DNA of 64,000 bases, from assembly GCA_039583875.1 (NCBI GenBank), contig CM077155.1, forward strand, positions 12,379,046 through 12,443,045. Reading direction: 5' to 3'. The stretch is from Platanthera guangdongensis (Eukaryota > Streptophyta > Magnoliopsida > Asparagales > Orchidaceae). Within the stretch, counting starts at the first letter, position 1; the number at the start of each line of letters is the position of its first letter. Position numbers and translations under genes: made by a program. The notes beneath the pieces were generated by a model. It worked only from the letters and a program-made list of their open reading frames with translations. It ran no database searches and had not been told where the DNA came from. Of this stretch, positions 11,028 to 21,900 are shown one piece after another.

Positions 11028-12444
11028 TGTTGAATTTTCTCAACGTGGTCAGCAGGATAGCCTAAAGCCAAATGAATATTCTCAGAACTATCCAGTTAAC
11101 ACCTTGATCATGCGGAAGCCCAAAGAGCAAGCTTAACACCAAACACAAATGGAAGAACAAGCAGGTCTTATATTCATTCACACTTCTTTACAAGACGAGG
11201 TATACATAGCGAGATATGATTTCGCTAGTACATAAGCTACAACAGAAAGAACAAAATAAGTCGGGCGGACAGCACTGGAGACCACTGAAGTCGCCAAGGT
11301 CGCCGAAGCCGCTCGAGCTGAAGCTGCTACACGCCGAATAGACACAGAGTCCGCCGAGACCGCGAGGTCACGCGGACACACCATTATTCGCTGGCTGCTG
11401 ATGAACTGAAGAACAGACCGCCTACCCGCCTGAGACCAGCGGACATGTTATTGGAACTTGGAAAAGCTGAAGCAGAGCTATCAAGCCGCAGAAGCGACCT
11501 GCTAAGACCGCAGAGACCACACACTTCACAGAACTTGACCGAAGTCAAAGCCAAACTCCTGGCTCGTTGAAGCTAGCCGCACGACTTGTACACAACAAAC
11601 TGTCAGCTCTACTCAACCCGCGTGGACAGGAAAATCCAGACCGCAACAATTTACCCAAGCCCCACTCACTGTTCACTCAGTTACTGTAGACGTGTCGGGG
11701 GGTCTATTTATAGGCGAGGTGAGGAGTGTGGTCACCACCCTAGTGAATAGAGTCACCAACCCAGCACGCGCACTAGCAAAGACCCGTCCGCTGAGTCCGC
11801 AAGGACTTAGCCGGATTCCAAGAGAAATCGCGAGGAGCAATAACGATGTTCACCATTAGGCGAACTCGCACCAGTCCACCCATGCTATACGGATAAGGCA
11901 CCATCCCGCATAGACCGCAAACACCATACAAGGACAGCTACATTTACTGCGATAGTCCGCACACAATAAGGAGGCAGTCTACACAGCTTGAAAAGAAAGC
12001 CATCATCTGCCACAAGACCACAACCAGCAGGCAGTCCGCCCGATCAACTGCGGACTCGGCGGATACCGTGGACACACTGAACTTGTCACTAAATGTGACC
12101 AAGTCCAGAAAACCACCAAGAGCAAGCGCGAGCTCGGCGGACAAGGCCTAGTCAACCTGCCCCAAAGCAGATCACAAATCACACCATCAGAAGGTAGATC
12201 TCGCAAGCCCTACTCGCACAACTGCCAAGACAACGACCACCTGCCCAACTCCAATCACCAGTCCGCGCAGTCCTCTACAGCAGCTAACACCTACTGTACC
12301 ACCAGAGCTCGGCAAAGGCCACAGCCAAACTCCAAGGCCAGTCCTCAACAGCGGACACCGCGGACTCGCCAGTCCGCAAAGCCTCCCGCGGATAGAACAC
12401 CCAATCCGCCGGTTAACACAAGCTTGCATAACCGCAAAGCCACT
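11028..12444 (-). repeat. LTR of Copia D, 3' part (minus strand)
   Basis: On the minus strand this part ends GAGAAAATTCAACA next to the PBS and matches the LTRs of J (32054-34019, 38173-40139). It includes the promoter TATAAATA (plus-strand 11705-11712) and the many CCGC/CAGTCCGCC segments. It is interrupted at 12444 by element C and resumes at 18097. Confidence 0.85.
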
Positions 12445-14075
12445 TGTTGGAACCCCAGTTATGATTTGGGCAAGGATCACTATTAGGTTTGCTTAGAATG
12501 GCACACCATGTATAGTCATGGGTCATAGGTTTATTTCTAGAGTCTAGGTCAACAGTAAACATCACATGGACCAGCCATCAACAGGACTGCCAGAGACTCA
12601 AGCAGCTGTGTCGACACATAGAAGGAACTGTGTCGACACTTCAGCAAGGCTGTGTCGACACACAGAGGAATTGTGTCTACACACAGAATCATCTATCGAC
12701 ACAACTGAGTCGACACACAGAAACATCTGTCGACATAACTATGTCGACACCAGAAGTCATCTGTGTCGACACACAGAATTATCAATCGACACCAACTGTG
12801 TCGACACCAGAAGCAAGATTGTGTCGACACTTAGAACATCAGTCGACACCAACTGTGTCGACACATAGGACTTGTGTCGACACACAGAACATCAGTCGAC
12901 AGCAATTGTGTCGATATACAGGACTTGTATCGACACACTCAAGACAGTCTTCTCAGCTCGACGAACAGCTATCATCAGCTCGACGAACACAGAAACTGAG
13001 CTTGACGATCAGCGAACTTCGGTTGACAAACTATGTACAGCTGGCAGAATTAATTAAGGCGTAATTAAAGGAGATTACAGCTATCAGAGTGAATATGATT
13101 ATAGTCATTTGGAGACTGCATTAATTACGGATTGAATCAGGAATTAATGCTAATGGATTCCCGAAGCAATTACCATTCTCGGGAATGTTTCTTCCGCCAT
13201 CAAGACAAAAGAATTCAAATACTTTGAATTCATGAGATACAGTAGGAACGAGAAAAGAAGGAAGAAGATACAGAAGATACAGGGACAACAAGAAGAAGAA
13301 CACACACAGGGAACATCACCAAAGCAACTAGAAGCCCTAGACCAGAGCGATAACAGCAATCTGAAGAACAGCAATCTGAAGAAGAAGAAGAACAATCAAA
13401 CAATATCAAGAGTCTTCTTCTTCCTTATCACTACAGCATAACTTCAAGGACAACAAACAACATATTAGTTAGAAGTTCCTGAAGATTACTCTGGTCAAGG
13501 CTGAAGCTTGAAGGCCTATCACCCTGAAGCAAGGCTTCCATATTTCCCTGAACCATTATATATCTCAGGGGGAGCCATTTGCTACCATCAATAATCCACA
13601 AGTCTTCTCTCTGATTGTTGACAAAGAAGACATAATCAACTCTCTCACCCCCTCTTGTATAAAGGGTTGTCATCTCCCTTCAAAAGTGATTTCTGGTTTT
13701 TGAGCACCTGATCAAAAGCTCATTGGTTGCAAGTCACCTGATCAAAAGACTTGAGGATTGGTTTTTGAGCACCTGATCAAAAGCTCATTGGTGTCAGGCA
13801 CATGATCAAAAACCTGAGTGGATTTCTACCAGGGTGGTAGAAGAGTGGATGTACCCAGGTTGGGGAACCACTATAATATTTTTGTGTCGTCTGGATGCCC
13901 TTTTCCTTTATGTTCTTGCTATATCTGTGATAATTAGGACTGCTGTGTATTTATTTAATTAATTTTAATTTCGCACTTTGTTATTGACAACAAAAGCTGT
14001 AAAAGATCTTAAGGATTTTAGAATACTCTATTCACCCCCCCCTCTAGAGTATAGTAGATCTAACTCTCACTTTCA
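12445..14075 (+). repeat. 5' LTR of C
   Basis: Runs from TGTTGGAACCCC to CTCACTTTCA. It has a TGTCGACACA array at 12608-12935, TCGACGAAC segments after it, a TATA-like TATAAAGG near 13660, and CACCTGATCAAAA repeats at about 13705-13815. It ends with the C-rich run and CTCTAGAGTATAG like other SIRE-type LTRs. Confidence 0.9.
12608..12935. repeat. TGTCGACACA array in 5' LTR of C
   Basis: About fifteen palindrome copies, several decayed by single changes (TGTCTAC, TATCGAC, TGTCGATA) compared with the 3' LTR copy at 16618-16948. Confidence 0.9.
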
Positions 14076-14076
14076 A

Positions 14077-14091
14077 TTGGTATCAAAGCAG
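14077..14091 (+). other. Primer binding site of C
   Basis: TTGGTATCAAAGCAG lies two bases after the LTR end; it is a near-match to the complement of initiator-Met tRNA (TGGTATCAGAGC). Confidence 0.85.
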
Positions 14092-14200
14092 GTTCTTTTG
14101 GTTATACAAGCTAACCCTTGAACCAGAGATCCTTTGTTAGATCTACATATTTATTTTATTTCTTTCCATTTAGATTTTATACACAGCTACAACACAGAAC

Positions 14201-15523
14201 ATGGATTATGCAAGCACCATACCTCCAGTGTGCAACCTAAATAGGTTTGCCATCTGGAAGGCAAGAATTAGATTGTATATGAACTCTATTGATGAAGATA
14301 TATACAATTCTATTTTGACAGGTCCCTCTCAGGCTTCAACATCTGCAACATCTACAAATACAAATGTTGTCTCATCATTTCCATGGACAGCTGCTCAGAA
14401 AAAGCTAAAGCTGACTGATGCCAAAGCTATGAACATATTGGCTCAGACTATGTCAGATGACATCTTTCAGAAGGTGACTGGGTGCACCTCTGCAAAAGCT
14501 ATCTGGGATTCTCTAAACCAAATGGTTGCTGGCTCGGCAGATGAGAGGAAAGATAGAAGATCACACCTCATCACAAAATATGAAAACTTCAGGAAGGATG
14601 AGGCAGAGACAGTTGAAGTGATGTACAACAGGCTTAGCTCCATCATCAGTGAGCTAAGGACCTTAGATAAAGAAATCACTTTGACAGAAGTTAATGACAA
14701 GATCCTAATGTGCTTCCCAAGCTCAGGGGACACCAGGATCTGACCCATCAAGGAGGCCAGATACCTGAATGAGATTTCAACTGAATCTCTATTAGGAAAA
14801 CTAAAGTCATATGAGCAGCTAATCAAGTACAGAGAAGTAGTAGAGCAAATAACTCCTCCTCCAGCAAGAAGAGAACACAGCATTGCTTTCAAGGCTGCTG
14901 AGAAGATAGTGGCTGCATCAACAAATGAAGAACTGATGAGCCTGTTTGCTAAAAGATTTTATAAGATGGCAAAGAAGGACTTCAGAAGGGAGTCATCCAG
15001 GAATGACAACAAACCAAAATATGACCAAACACCTACTAAAGAGGAAAGGAGAAAAGAGAAGGAATCAAGAAGCAATCATTACTGCAAGCCCTCTTCCAGC
15101 AAGCACAAAAAGAAGGACAAAGGATTTGTGGCTGAAACATGGAGTGACACAGAAGATGAATCCACATCTTCCAGCTCCAGTGAAGAAGAAGAGGAGGCCA
15201 AGGCAAACGAATTTTGTCTTATGGCAATCAGTGCATCTTGCAGCAACTATGATAGAGAATCTGAATATGATGGAGAATCAGATTCTGATGAAGAATCAGC
15301 AGATCAAATAATCTCTAACCTTGATTTTTCTTCAGAAAAATTCAAAACTGACTTCAGATTATTAGTCAAAAATCTTCAGAACATCTTAGTTCAAAATAAT
15401 TTGTCGAACGGAGCTCGACGAAATCAATACTATTCGTCGAACTCAGATCGACGAACTATGAACAAAGATTTTGACTTGAACTGTTCTGAAATCTGTGCTC
15501 GACGAAATAAATATATTTCGTAG
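14201..15523 (+). pseudogene. Copia C gag, without zinc knuckle
   Basis: Starts at ATG 14201, about 125 bp after the LTR. It begins MDYASTIPP, then has the UBN2-type gag core (AIWDSLNQMVAG, RRSHLITKYENFR, VMYNRLSSIISELRTLDKEI), a TGA at 14741-14743, and continues in the same frame through ATWSD-like ETWSDTEDE and a serine/glutamate-rich tract to NEFCLMA, as in SIRE gag. Where a CCHC knuckle is usual I see only HYCKPSSSKHKKKDKGF. It ends at TAG 15521. No pol follows: the interior from 15524 to 16455 has only short frames, TCGACGA stems and CAG/CAA repeats (16190-16260). Confidence 0.8.
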
Positions 15524-15640
15524 AACAGAGATCGACGAAAATGGATCACAGAAAACAATTATTATCAATCTGTGAGCAGAGATCAAAGATCTCATCCAAC
15601 ATCGTCGAACTCAGTTCGACGATCCAAGCAAAAATCGCCG
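15395..15640. repeat. TCGTCGA/TCGACGA stem motifs in C
   Basis: At least three short hairpins: TTCGTCGA facing TCGACGAA across 7 bases (about 15433-15455), TTGTCGAAC/GCTCGACGAA at 15401, and TCGTCGAAC facing GTTCGACGA across TCA (15602-15622). The same TCGACGA word fills the spacers between palindromes in the Gypsy LTRs. Confidence 0.7.
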
Positions 15641-16317
15641 ATCCCAGATTCTATTAACAGAAATTTTTGTTCTCCTAAAATTTACCATCAAAGTCAACAT
15701 TTTAATAATCCTTTCACTAAGTGGATAATCCCTCCTAGGAAATATCATCCACTTGGATACAAGGATCAACCTAAATGCTCCTTTATTTCTAATTATTATC
15801 AAAGAGAACCAAACCCAAGGTAATCTGGGTCTAGAATTTCTAACCTCTTTGCAGGTAAATACCTATCTTACCACAGAGGAATAGTGGTATCTGATAGTAA
15901 TCAAAAGATACATTTCCAGCCAATATAGAGGACAATTCAGTGGCTGAAGAGAGAGGCAGTTAACTCTCTAAGTTATGATCCTAATCAGATTTGGGCAAGG
16001 CAAAGTGATTTCATGGCAATTCAAGCAAAAACACTATCTGCTCAAATCTCTGCCCTCACTGCTGCCCCCATATTCATTTAGGGGCCTGGCTCCAGTGCTT
16101 ACTGCAACCAGGCAGGGGGAGATGCCTGTAAATGAAGCTGCAGCAATTCCAAAAGCAACAACAGAAGGGGAGATTGTTGGAACACAGCAGCAGCAGCAAC
16201 AACAGATCATAATGATACAGATTTATTCAAGGATCAATAACAGCTTTAACAACAACAACAGCAGCAACAGAAGTACATGATCCAGATTTATTTGTAATGA
16301 TACACTTTGTATTTTAT

Positions 16318-16455
16318 TTGTTTTGTATGTAAATAGTGTCCTCACACAAATATGAGGAGATTGTTGGAACCCCAGTTATGATTTGGGCAAGGATCACTAT
16401 CAGGTTTATTTGTTTTATATATGTAAATAGTGTCCTCACCCAAATAGGGGGAGAT
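16318..16455 (+). repeat. Duplicated PPT and LTR-start segment in C
   Basis: TTTGT(A)TGTAAATAGTGTCCTCAC, a purine run and the LTR start TGTTGGAACCCC occur at about 16318-16405 and again leading to the real 3' LTR at 16456. The true polypurine tract is AATAGGGGGAGA (16444-16455); the upstream one is degraded (ATATGAGGAGA). Confidence 0.8.
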
Positions 16456-18091
16456 TGTTGGAACCCCAGTTATGATTTGGGCAAGGATCACTATTAGGTT
16501 TGCTTAGAATGACCCACCGTGTATAGTCATGGGTCATAGGTTTATTTCTAGAGTCTAGGTCAACAGTCAACATCACATGGACCAGCCATCAACAGGACTG
16601 CCAGAGACTCAAGCAGCTGTGTCGACACACAGAAGGAACTGTGTCGACACTTCAGCAAGGCTGTGTCGACACACAGAGGAATTGTGTCGACACACAGAAT
16701 CATCTGTCGACACAACTGAGTCGACACACAGAAACATCTGTCGACACAACTATGTCGACACCAGAAGTCATCTGTGTCGACACACAGAATTATCAGTCGA
16801 CACCAACTGTGTCGACAGTAGAAGCAAGACTGTGTCGACACTCAGAACATCAGTCGAAACCAACTGTGTCGACACACAGGACTTATGTCGACACACAGAA
16901 CATCAGTCGACAGCAACTGTGTCGACACACAGGACTTGTGTCGACATACTCAAGACAGTCTTCTCAGCTCGACGAACAGCTATCATCAGCTCGACGAACA
17001 CAGAAACTGAGCTCGACGATCAGCGAACTTCGGTCGACAAACTATGTACAGCTGGCAGAATTAATTAAGGCGTAATTAAAGCAGATTACAGTTATCAGAT
17101 TGAATATGATTATAGTCGTTTGGAGACTGCATTAATTACGAATTGAATCAGGAATTAATGCTAATGGATTCCCGAAGCAATTACCATTCTCGGGAATGTT
17201 TCTTCTGCCATCAAGACAAAAGAATTCAAATACTTTGAATTCATGAGATATAGTAGGAACGAGAAAAAGAAGGAAGAAGATACAGAAGATACAGGGACGA
17301 TAAGAAGAAGAACACACACAGGGCAACATCACTAAAGCAACTAGAAGCCCTAGACCAGAGCGATAACAGCAATCTGAAGAACAGCAATCTGAAGAAGAAG
17401 AAGAACAATCAAACAATATCAAGAGTCTTCTTCTTCCTTATCACTGCAGGATAACTTCAAGGACAACAAACAACATATCAGTCATAAGTTCCTGAAGATT
17501 ACTCTGGTCAAGGCTGAAGCTTGAAGGCCTATCACCCTGAAGCAAGGCTTCCATATTTCCCTGAACCATTCTATATCTCAGGGGGAGCCATTTGCTACCA
17601 TCAATAATCCACAAGTCTTCTCTCTGATTGTTGACAGAGAAGACATAATCAACTCTCTCACCCCCTCCTATATAAAGGGTTGTCATCTCCCTTCAAAAGT
17701 GATACCTGATTTTTGAGCACCTAATCAAAAGCTCATTGGTTGCAAGTCACCTGATCAAAAGACTTGAGGATTGGTTTTTGAGCACCTAATCAAAAGCTCA
17801 TTGGTGTCAGGCACCTGATCAAAAACCTGAGTGGATTCCTACGAGGGTGGTAGAAGAGTGGATGTACCCAGGTTGGGGAACCACTAAAATATTCTTGTGT
17901 CGTCTGGATGCCCTTTTCCTTTATGTTCTTGCTACATCTGTGATAATTAGGACTGCGGTGTATTTAGTTAATTATTTTTAATTCCGCATTTTGTTATTGA
18001 CAGCAAAAGCTGTAAAAGATCTTAAGGATTTTAGAATACTCTATTCACCCCACCCCCCTCTAGAGTATAGTAGATCTAACCCTCACTTTCA
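16456..18091 (+). repeat. 3' LTR of C
   Basis: A 1636 bp near-copy of the 5' LTR with the TGTCGACACA array at 16618-16948 better preserved, and TATATAAAGG at about 17670. It ends CTCACTTTCA, followed by the ccact target-site copy. Confidence 0.9.
16618..16948. repeat. TGTCGACACA array in 3' LTR of C
   Basis: About sixteen copies of the palindrome; it corresponds to 12608-12935 and is followed by CTCGACGAAC segments. Confidence 0.9.
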
Positions 18092-18096
18092 CCACT

Positions 18097-18532
18097 GATC
18101 AAACCAAGCACTGCCTACAGTCTGTGAGTCGTAGTCCTCTCAGGCCGCTTCGCTTGAAGCCCTTCCTTGGTCATAGGCCTACCAAGCCGCACAGCAGACC
18201 GCTCAGGTCGCTTCACAAGAAGCCCACCATCCTTGGTCATAGGCCAACCAGGCCGCACAGCAGACCGCTCAGGCCACACACCAGGTCGCTCAAGCCGCAC
18301 AGGTTGCTCAACAGAAGCCACCAAGCCAGCCAACAACCAGGCCGCAACCAGCAGTCCGCAGATACAGGCCGCAGACACAGGCCGCACATGCCGCTCCACA
18401 AGAACAGTCAAGCCAAGTTCAACCAGGCCTTTCCACCCAAGCAGCAACCAGCAGTCCGCCCAGTCCGCGGACTCTGTCCGCTCAGTCCACCCGACTTGCC
18501 CATCACGCACTTCCACTTCACAAGTTTCAACA
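18097..18532 (-). repeat. LTR of Copia D, 5' part (minus strand)
   Basis: Continuation of the LTR from 12444 after element C. Reading minus, it begins TGTTGAAACTTGTGAAGTGG at 18532 and matches the LTR start of J at 38173. Beyond it begins single-copy-looking sequence upstream of the defensin-like gene. Confidence 0.85.
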
Positions 18533-18817
18533 CATGTAAACTATATATAAGATTAGTAGAAGATATATTTGAAAATTTAGGAAATATGGACTGATTTAAA
18601 ATCAGTGAGTTTGCAAGAGTCTGAATATTCAAATAAAGCTTGGTTAAGACTTGCATTAATTAGTATTTAACTATTTTATATCCGCAAATATTAAAGAAAT
18701 GAAAATTCTACGAGAAAATAATAACGCTAAGAACAAATTTGAATGAAACCAGCATTAAAAATAAATAAACCAGGTAAGCAAAATAAGAACATGTCTTTCC
18801 ATGCTTTCAAATTCCCA

Positions 18818-18827
18818 CTATAAAAAT
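18818..18827 (+). promoter_or_regulatory. TATA box of the defensin-like gene
   Basis: CTATAAAAAT lies about 100 bp before the ATG at 18920. The 390 bp between the D LTR and the ATG (18533-18919) hold no other gene and are AT-rich. Confidence 0.6.
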
Positions 18828-18919
18828 GAGGTTTGATTGATGAGAGAGAGGACATGCATCCTTATTTGTGCTTCTTCAACAACGCAGTCTCTAGGCTCTA
18901 GCTTTAATTACAATTAATC

Positions 18920-21900
18920 ATGAAGTTCTCCCGACGAATGGTTGCAGTTGTGATACTCTTAATATTTCTCCTAAGCATAGGTGATTAGTCTCTCTCTCTC
19001 TCTCCAAAGGATAATTTAGTGATTTTGTGGCTTCAACGCACACACACAAAAACACATATCATAGTCCTCCAGGTGATCGCGACAGTATCCTGCTCACGAC
19101 AGTGCCCGATTGGATGAACTTTCAATGCTCGTAGACCATCGAGCACAATACTACGACAATCACTTAATTTTCTAATACTCTCTTGGGGACCACTAAGCAT
19201 TGGGAGTATCTTCAAGTTGGGACACAATTGTGGTCGCTGTATTATTGCGGCTGTCAGTGGTTGATTCAGGGTTTTTGTCCGACCCGAGCACCAAGTAAAA
19301 GATTTCAATTTTTTATACTTTTTTTAATTTAAAAAAATGTTTTTTTGCAAGTAACAAAGAAATGAAAGAAAATAAAAAAAATATATATCCCTGCCAATCG
19401 ATAAACTACTTTTCATTTGTATTGATTTTCTCGACATCTTTTTCAATATAGGTGGTTAGCAAAACCAATATTAGTTGAATATAAGAAAAATATAGGGGAA
19501 GGGCACAAATAACGTGCGACATAAAATGGTTCATGCTCTTCTAAAAGATTTTGGTGAAAATATAAATTGATATATTATGTCATATAAGACTGATTGATAG
19601 GTTACTAGAGATTGCTACATTTTTAAACACCTCACCATATCTGATTGCTAAAATCTGTTAAACACCATAATTGTTGAAAGAGGACCGGCCCACTCATGTG
19701 AGTATCCCGAGCCGCCCCCACCCGGACCGCAGTCCACCAGCCCCAACTCGCTCTCCACACAACCGCGTGCAGTCAATCTACAAAACATGGCTGACCTCCC
19801 TTAATTGGTTTGTGGCGGGTTGTTGAGTTCGGCGAGGCATTGCGCTTGCCACACCTCGATCACCCGACCTCCTTTCGATGAGAAGTGATCTAGTTAAGCG
19901 CCCCTACAAGGGCTTCCTAGGAGGTCACCCATACCAGGACTACTCTCGCCCAAGCACGCATAACTATAAAATTCTTTCACTTCCCATCACCAATTCAGCT
20001 ATAGCTCAATTGGTGATGAGAAGTGGAAAACTCCATAGTTAAGCTTGCTCGGGCTGGAGTAGTCACGGGATGAGTGACTTCCTGGGAAGTCCCCGTGATG
20101 GGCGCTTGACTATCGAGTTTGGCTCATCTAAGTGATAATGTAACCTCCAACAATCCGCCACATGACCAGTGTAAGGTAGGCTACCCGGTGTTGGGCTTGG
20201 GTCGAACGCGGCACGTGGAGATGGGTTGGATCGGTTGGGCTGTAGCCCTCTAAGGAAGTTTAAGGAAGGCAACTCGGATACCTTACGAGGTGGGATACAA
20301 CCGCACGCCCCTTCTAACAAAAATCGCTTTTTTTTTGAAAGGGGGCTGACCCACTCATTTGAGTATCCTGGGCCGCCCCCAGCCAGACTGCAGTCCACCA
20401 GCCTCAACCCTCTCTCCATACAATCGTGTGCGGTCAATCTCACAAACCGGGCTGACCTCCCTTAATTGGTTTATGGCGGGTCGTTGAGGTTGTCGAGGCG
20501 TTGCGCTTGCCCTGCCTCGATCCCCCGACCTCCTTTCGTTGAGAAGTGATCAAGTTAAGCGCCCATACGAGTACTTTCCATGAGGTCACCCATCCCAGGA
20601 CTACTCTAGCCCGAGCATGCTTATCTATAAAGTTCTTTCACTTCTCATTAACAATTAAGCTGTGCAAAAATTTGTGAACCGTGGAAAACGGGAAACCAGG
20701 CACAGGAACACTACAACCTAACCAAGTCCAAATAAAGCAGATGCACTAGAACAACAAGAAACCTTATATTATCAACAATCTTTATAAGGCGAGGCATACA
20801 TGGAAACACATGATTCGTCGATGTACCCGATCGAAGCAAAAAACAAGAAATACAAAACAAGTCGCGCGAACATAATGAGTAATTGTCGACCCTGCCAAGC
20901 TTCCTACGGTGTCTGCTGAAACCGCCAAGTTGCCAAACTGAAACCTAGACGTGCGGACAACCATTTATTCCAATGCTGAAAAACTCTGTCTGGTGATCTG
21001 CAAGCCACCTAACCGAGAGGTCTCCTAGCCGTCAGATCACCGCAAAGTGCTGCTGCCGAACTGAATAAGCCGCCAAAAGTGGTCAACTTATTGAACTGGG
21101 AAAAAGGTTGATGAAGAAAGAAGACTGCTTCGCCGCAAGTCGCGACCTGCTTCTAACTACCGATTGCTAACCGCAGAGTCAGCACTGATCCCTGACTGAA
21201 GTTAGAACCAAGTCCCTGGCTTCTCAGTGCAGTCCGCACAACCTGCACAGCAAACACCGATCAACTCCTTCAAACCGCGCGAACATAAAATCCTATCCGC
21301 AGCAACCACCCAAGCTCACTTACTGTTCATTTGGTTCTTAATGTTGATTTGATGGTGGGGGGGTCCTATTTATAGGCACGGAGAGGAGTGTGATCACCGC
21401 CCAAGACAATAAGATCACCACCCTATCTCGCGGCGAGCACTGAGAGAATCCACCAAATCGCGAACACGAAGCCAATTTTCCTTGTAGACGCGACTAGTTA
21501 GATAGCCAATCTGCCAAGGTCGCTTCACCAAGGCCGGATAGAAAACTTATTCTCCTAGTCGCCACAAGGGCGCCAACTTGATCGCCACCAGCTCACCATA
21601 TAGTTAACTCTACCAGTACACACACATGCAGACACAACTCCAGTCTGCACGCTCCTGGGAACACTATTCCAGTCCGCACACTCCGAGCCTGCAACCAAAG
21701 CACACAAGGATGACAGCTGCTGAACTCGGCGGACATTGAAAGTAGTCTGCGCTAACCGCGCGACCTCCCAGGCTATGCACACCTGGACTTGGTACAGATC
21801 CAGACCAAGTCCACACCACCGGCCATCCGTGGTGGGAACACAGCACCAGCGGATACAAGGGCCAGTCCGCACAAACCGGCAGGCTCCAGCACCAGTCTGC

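Larger units (their letters stand above)
12445..18091 (+). mobile_element. Non-autonomous Copia element C (complete, TSD ccact)
   Basis: A full element of 5.65 kb with two LTRs of 1631 and 1636 bp flanked by perfect ccact copies (12440-12444 and 18092-18096). The interior has a PBS, a gag frame and a polypurine tract but no protease, integrase or reverse transcriptase, so it must depend on a relative, plausibly a SIRE-type element such as B. It sits in the LTR of D. The LTRs differ by a few percent by eye. Confidence 0.92.

Noticed and set aside
19033..19308. Minus-strand 91-codon frame with an LRR-like CPNLKILP stretch
   Set aside because: Too short and too weak; no second repeat or NB-ARC motif. 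At most a relic of a resistance gene.
20002..20013. TAGCTCAATTGG, a tRNA A-box match
   Set aside because: No cloverleaf and no proper B box at the right distance; it lies at the centre of the 5S-derived palindrome.
19893..20633. Functional 5S rRNA gene
   Set aside because: Only the 3' half of 5S is recognisable, with substitutions, in three orientations; part of a repeat.
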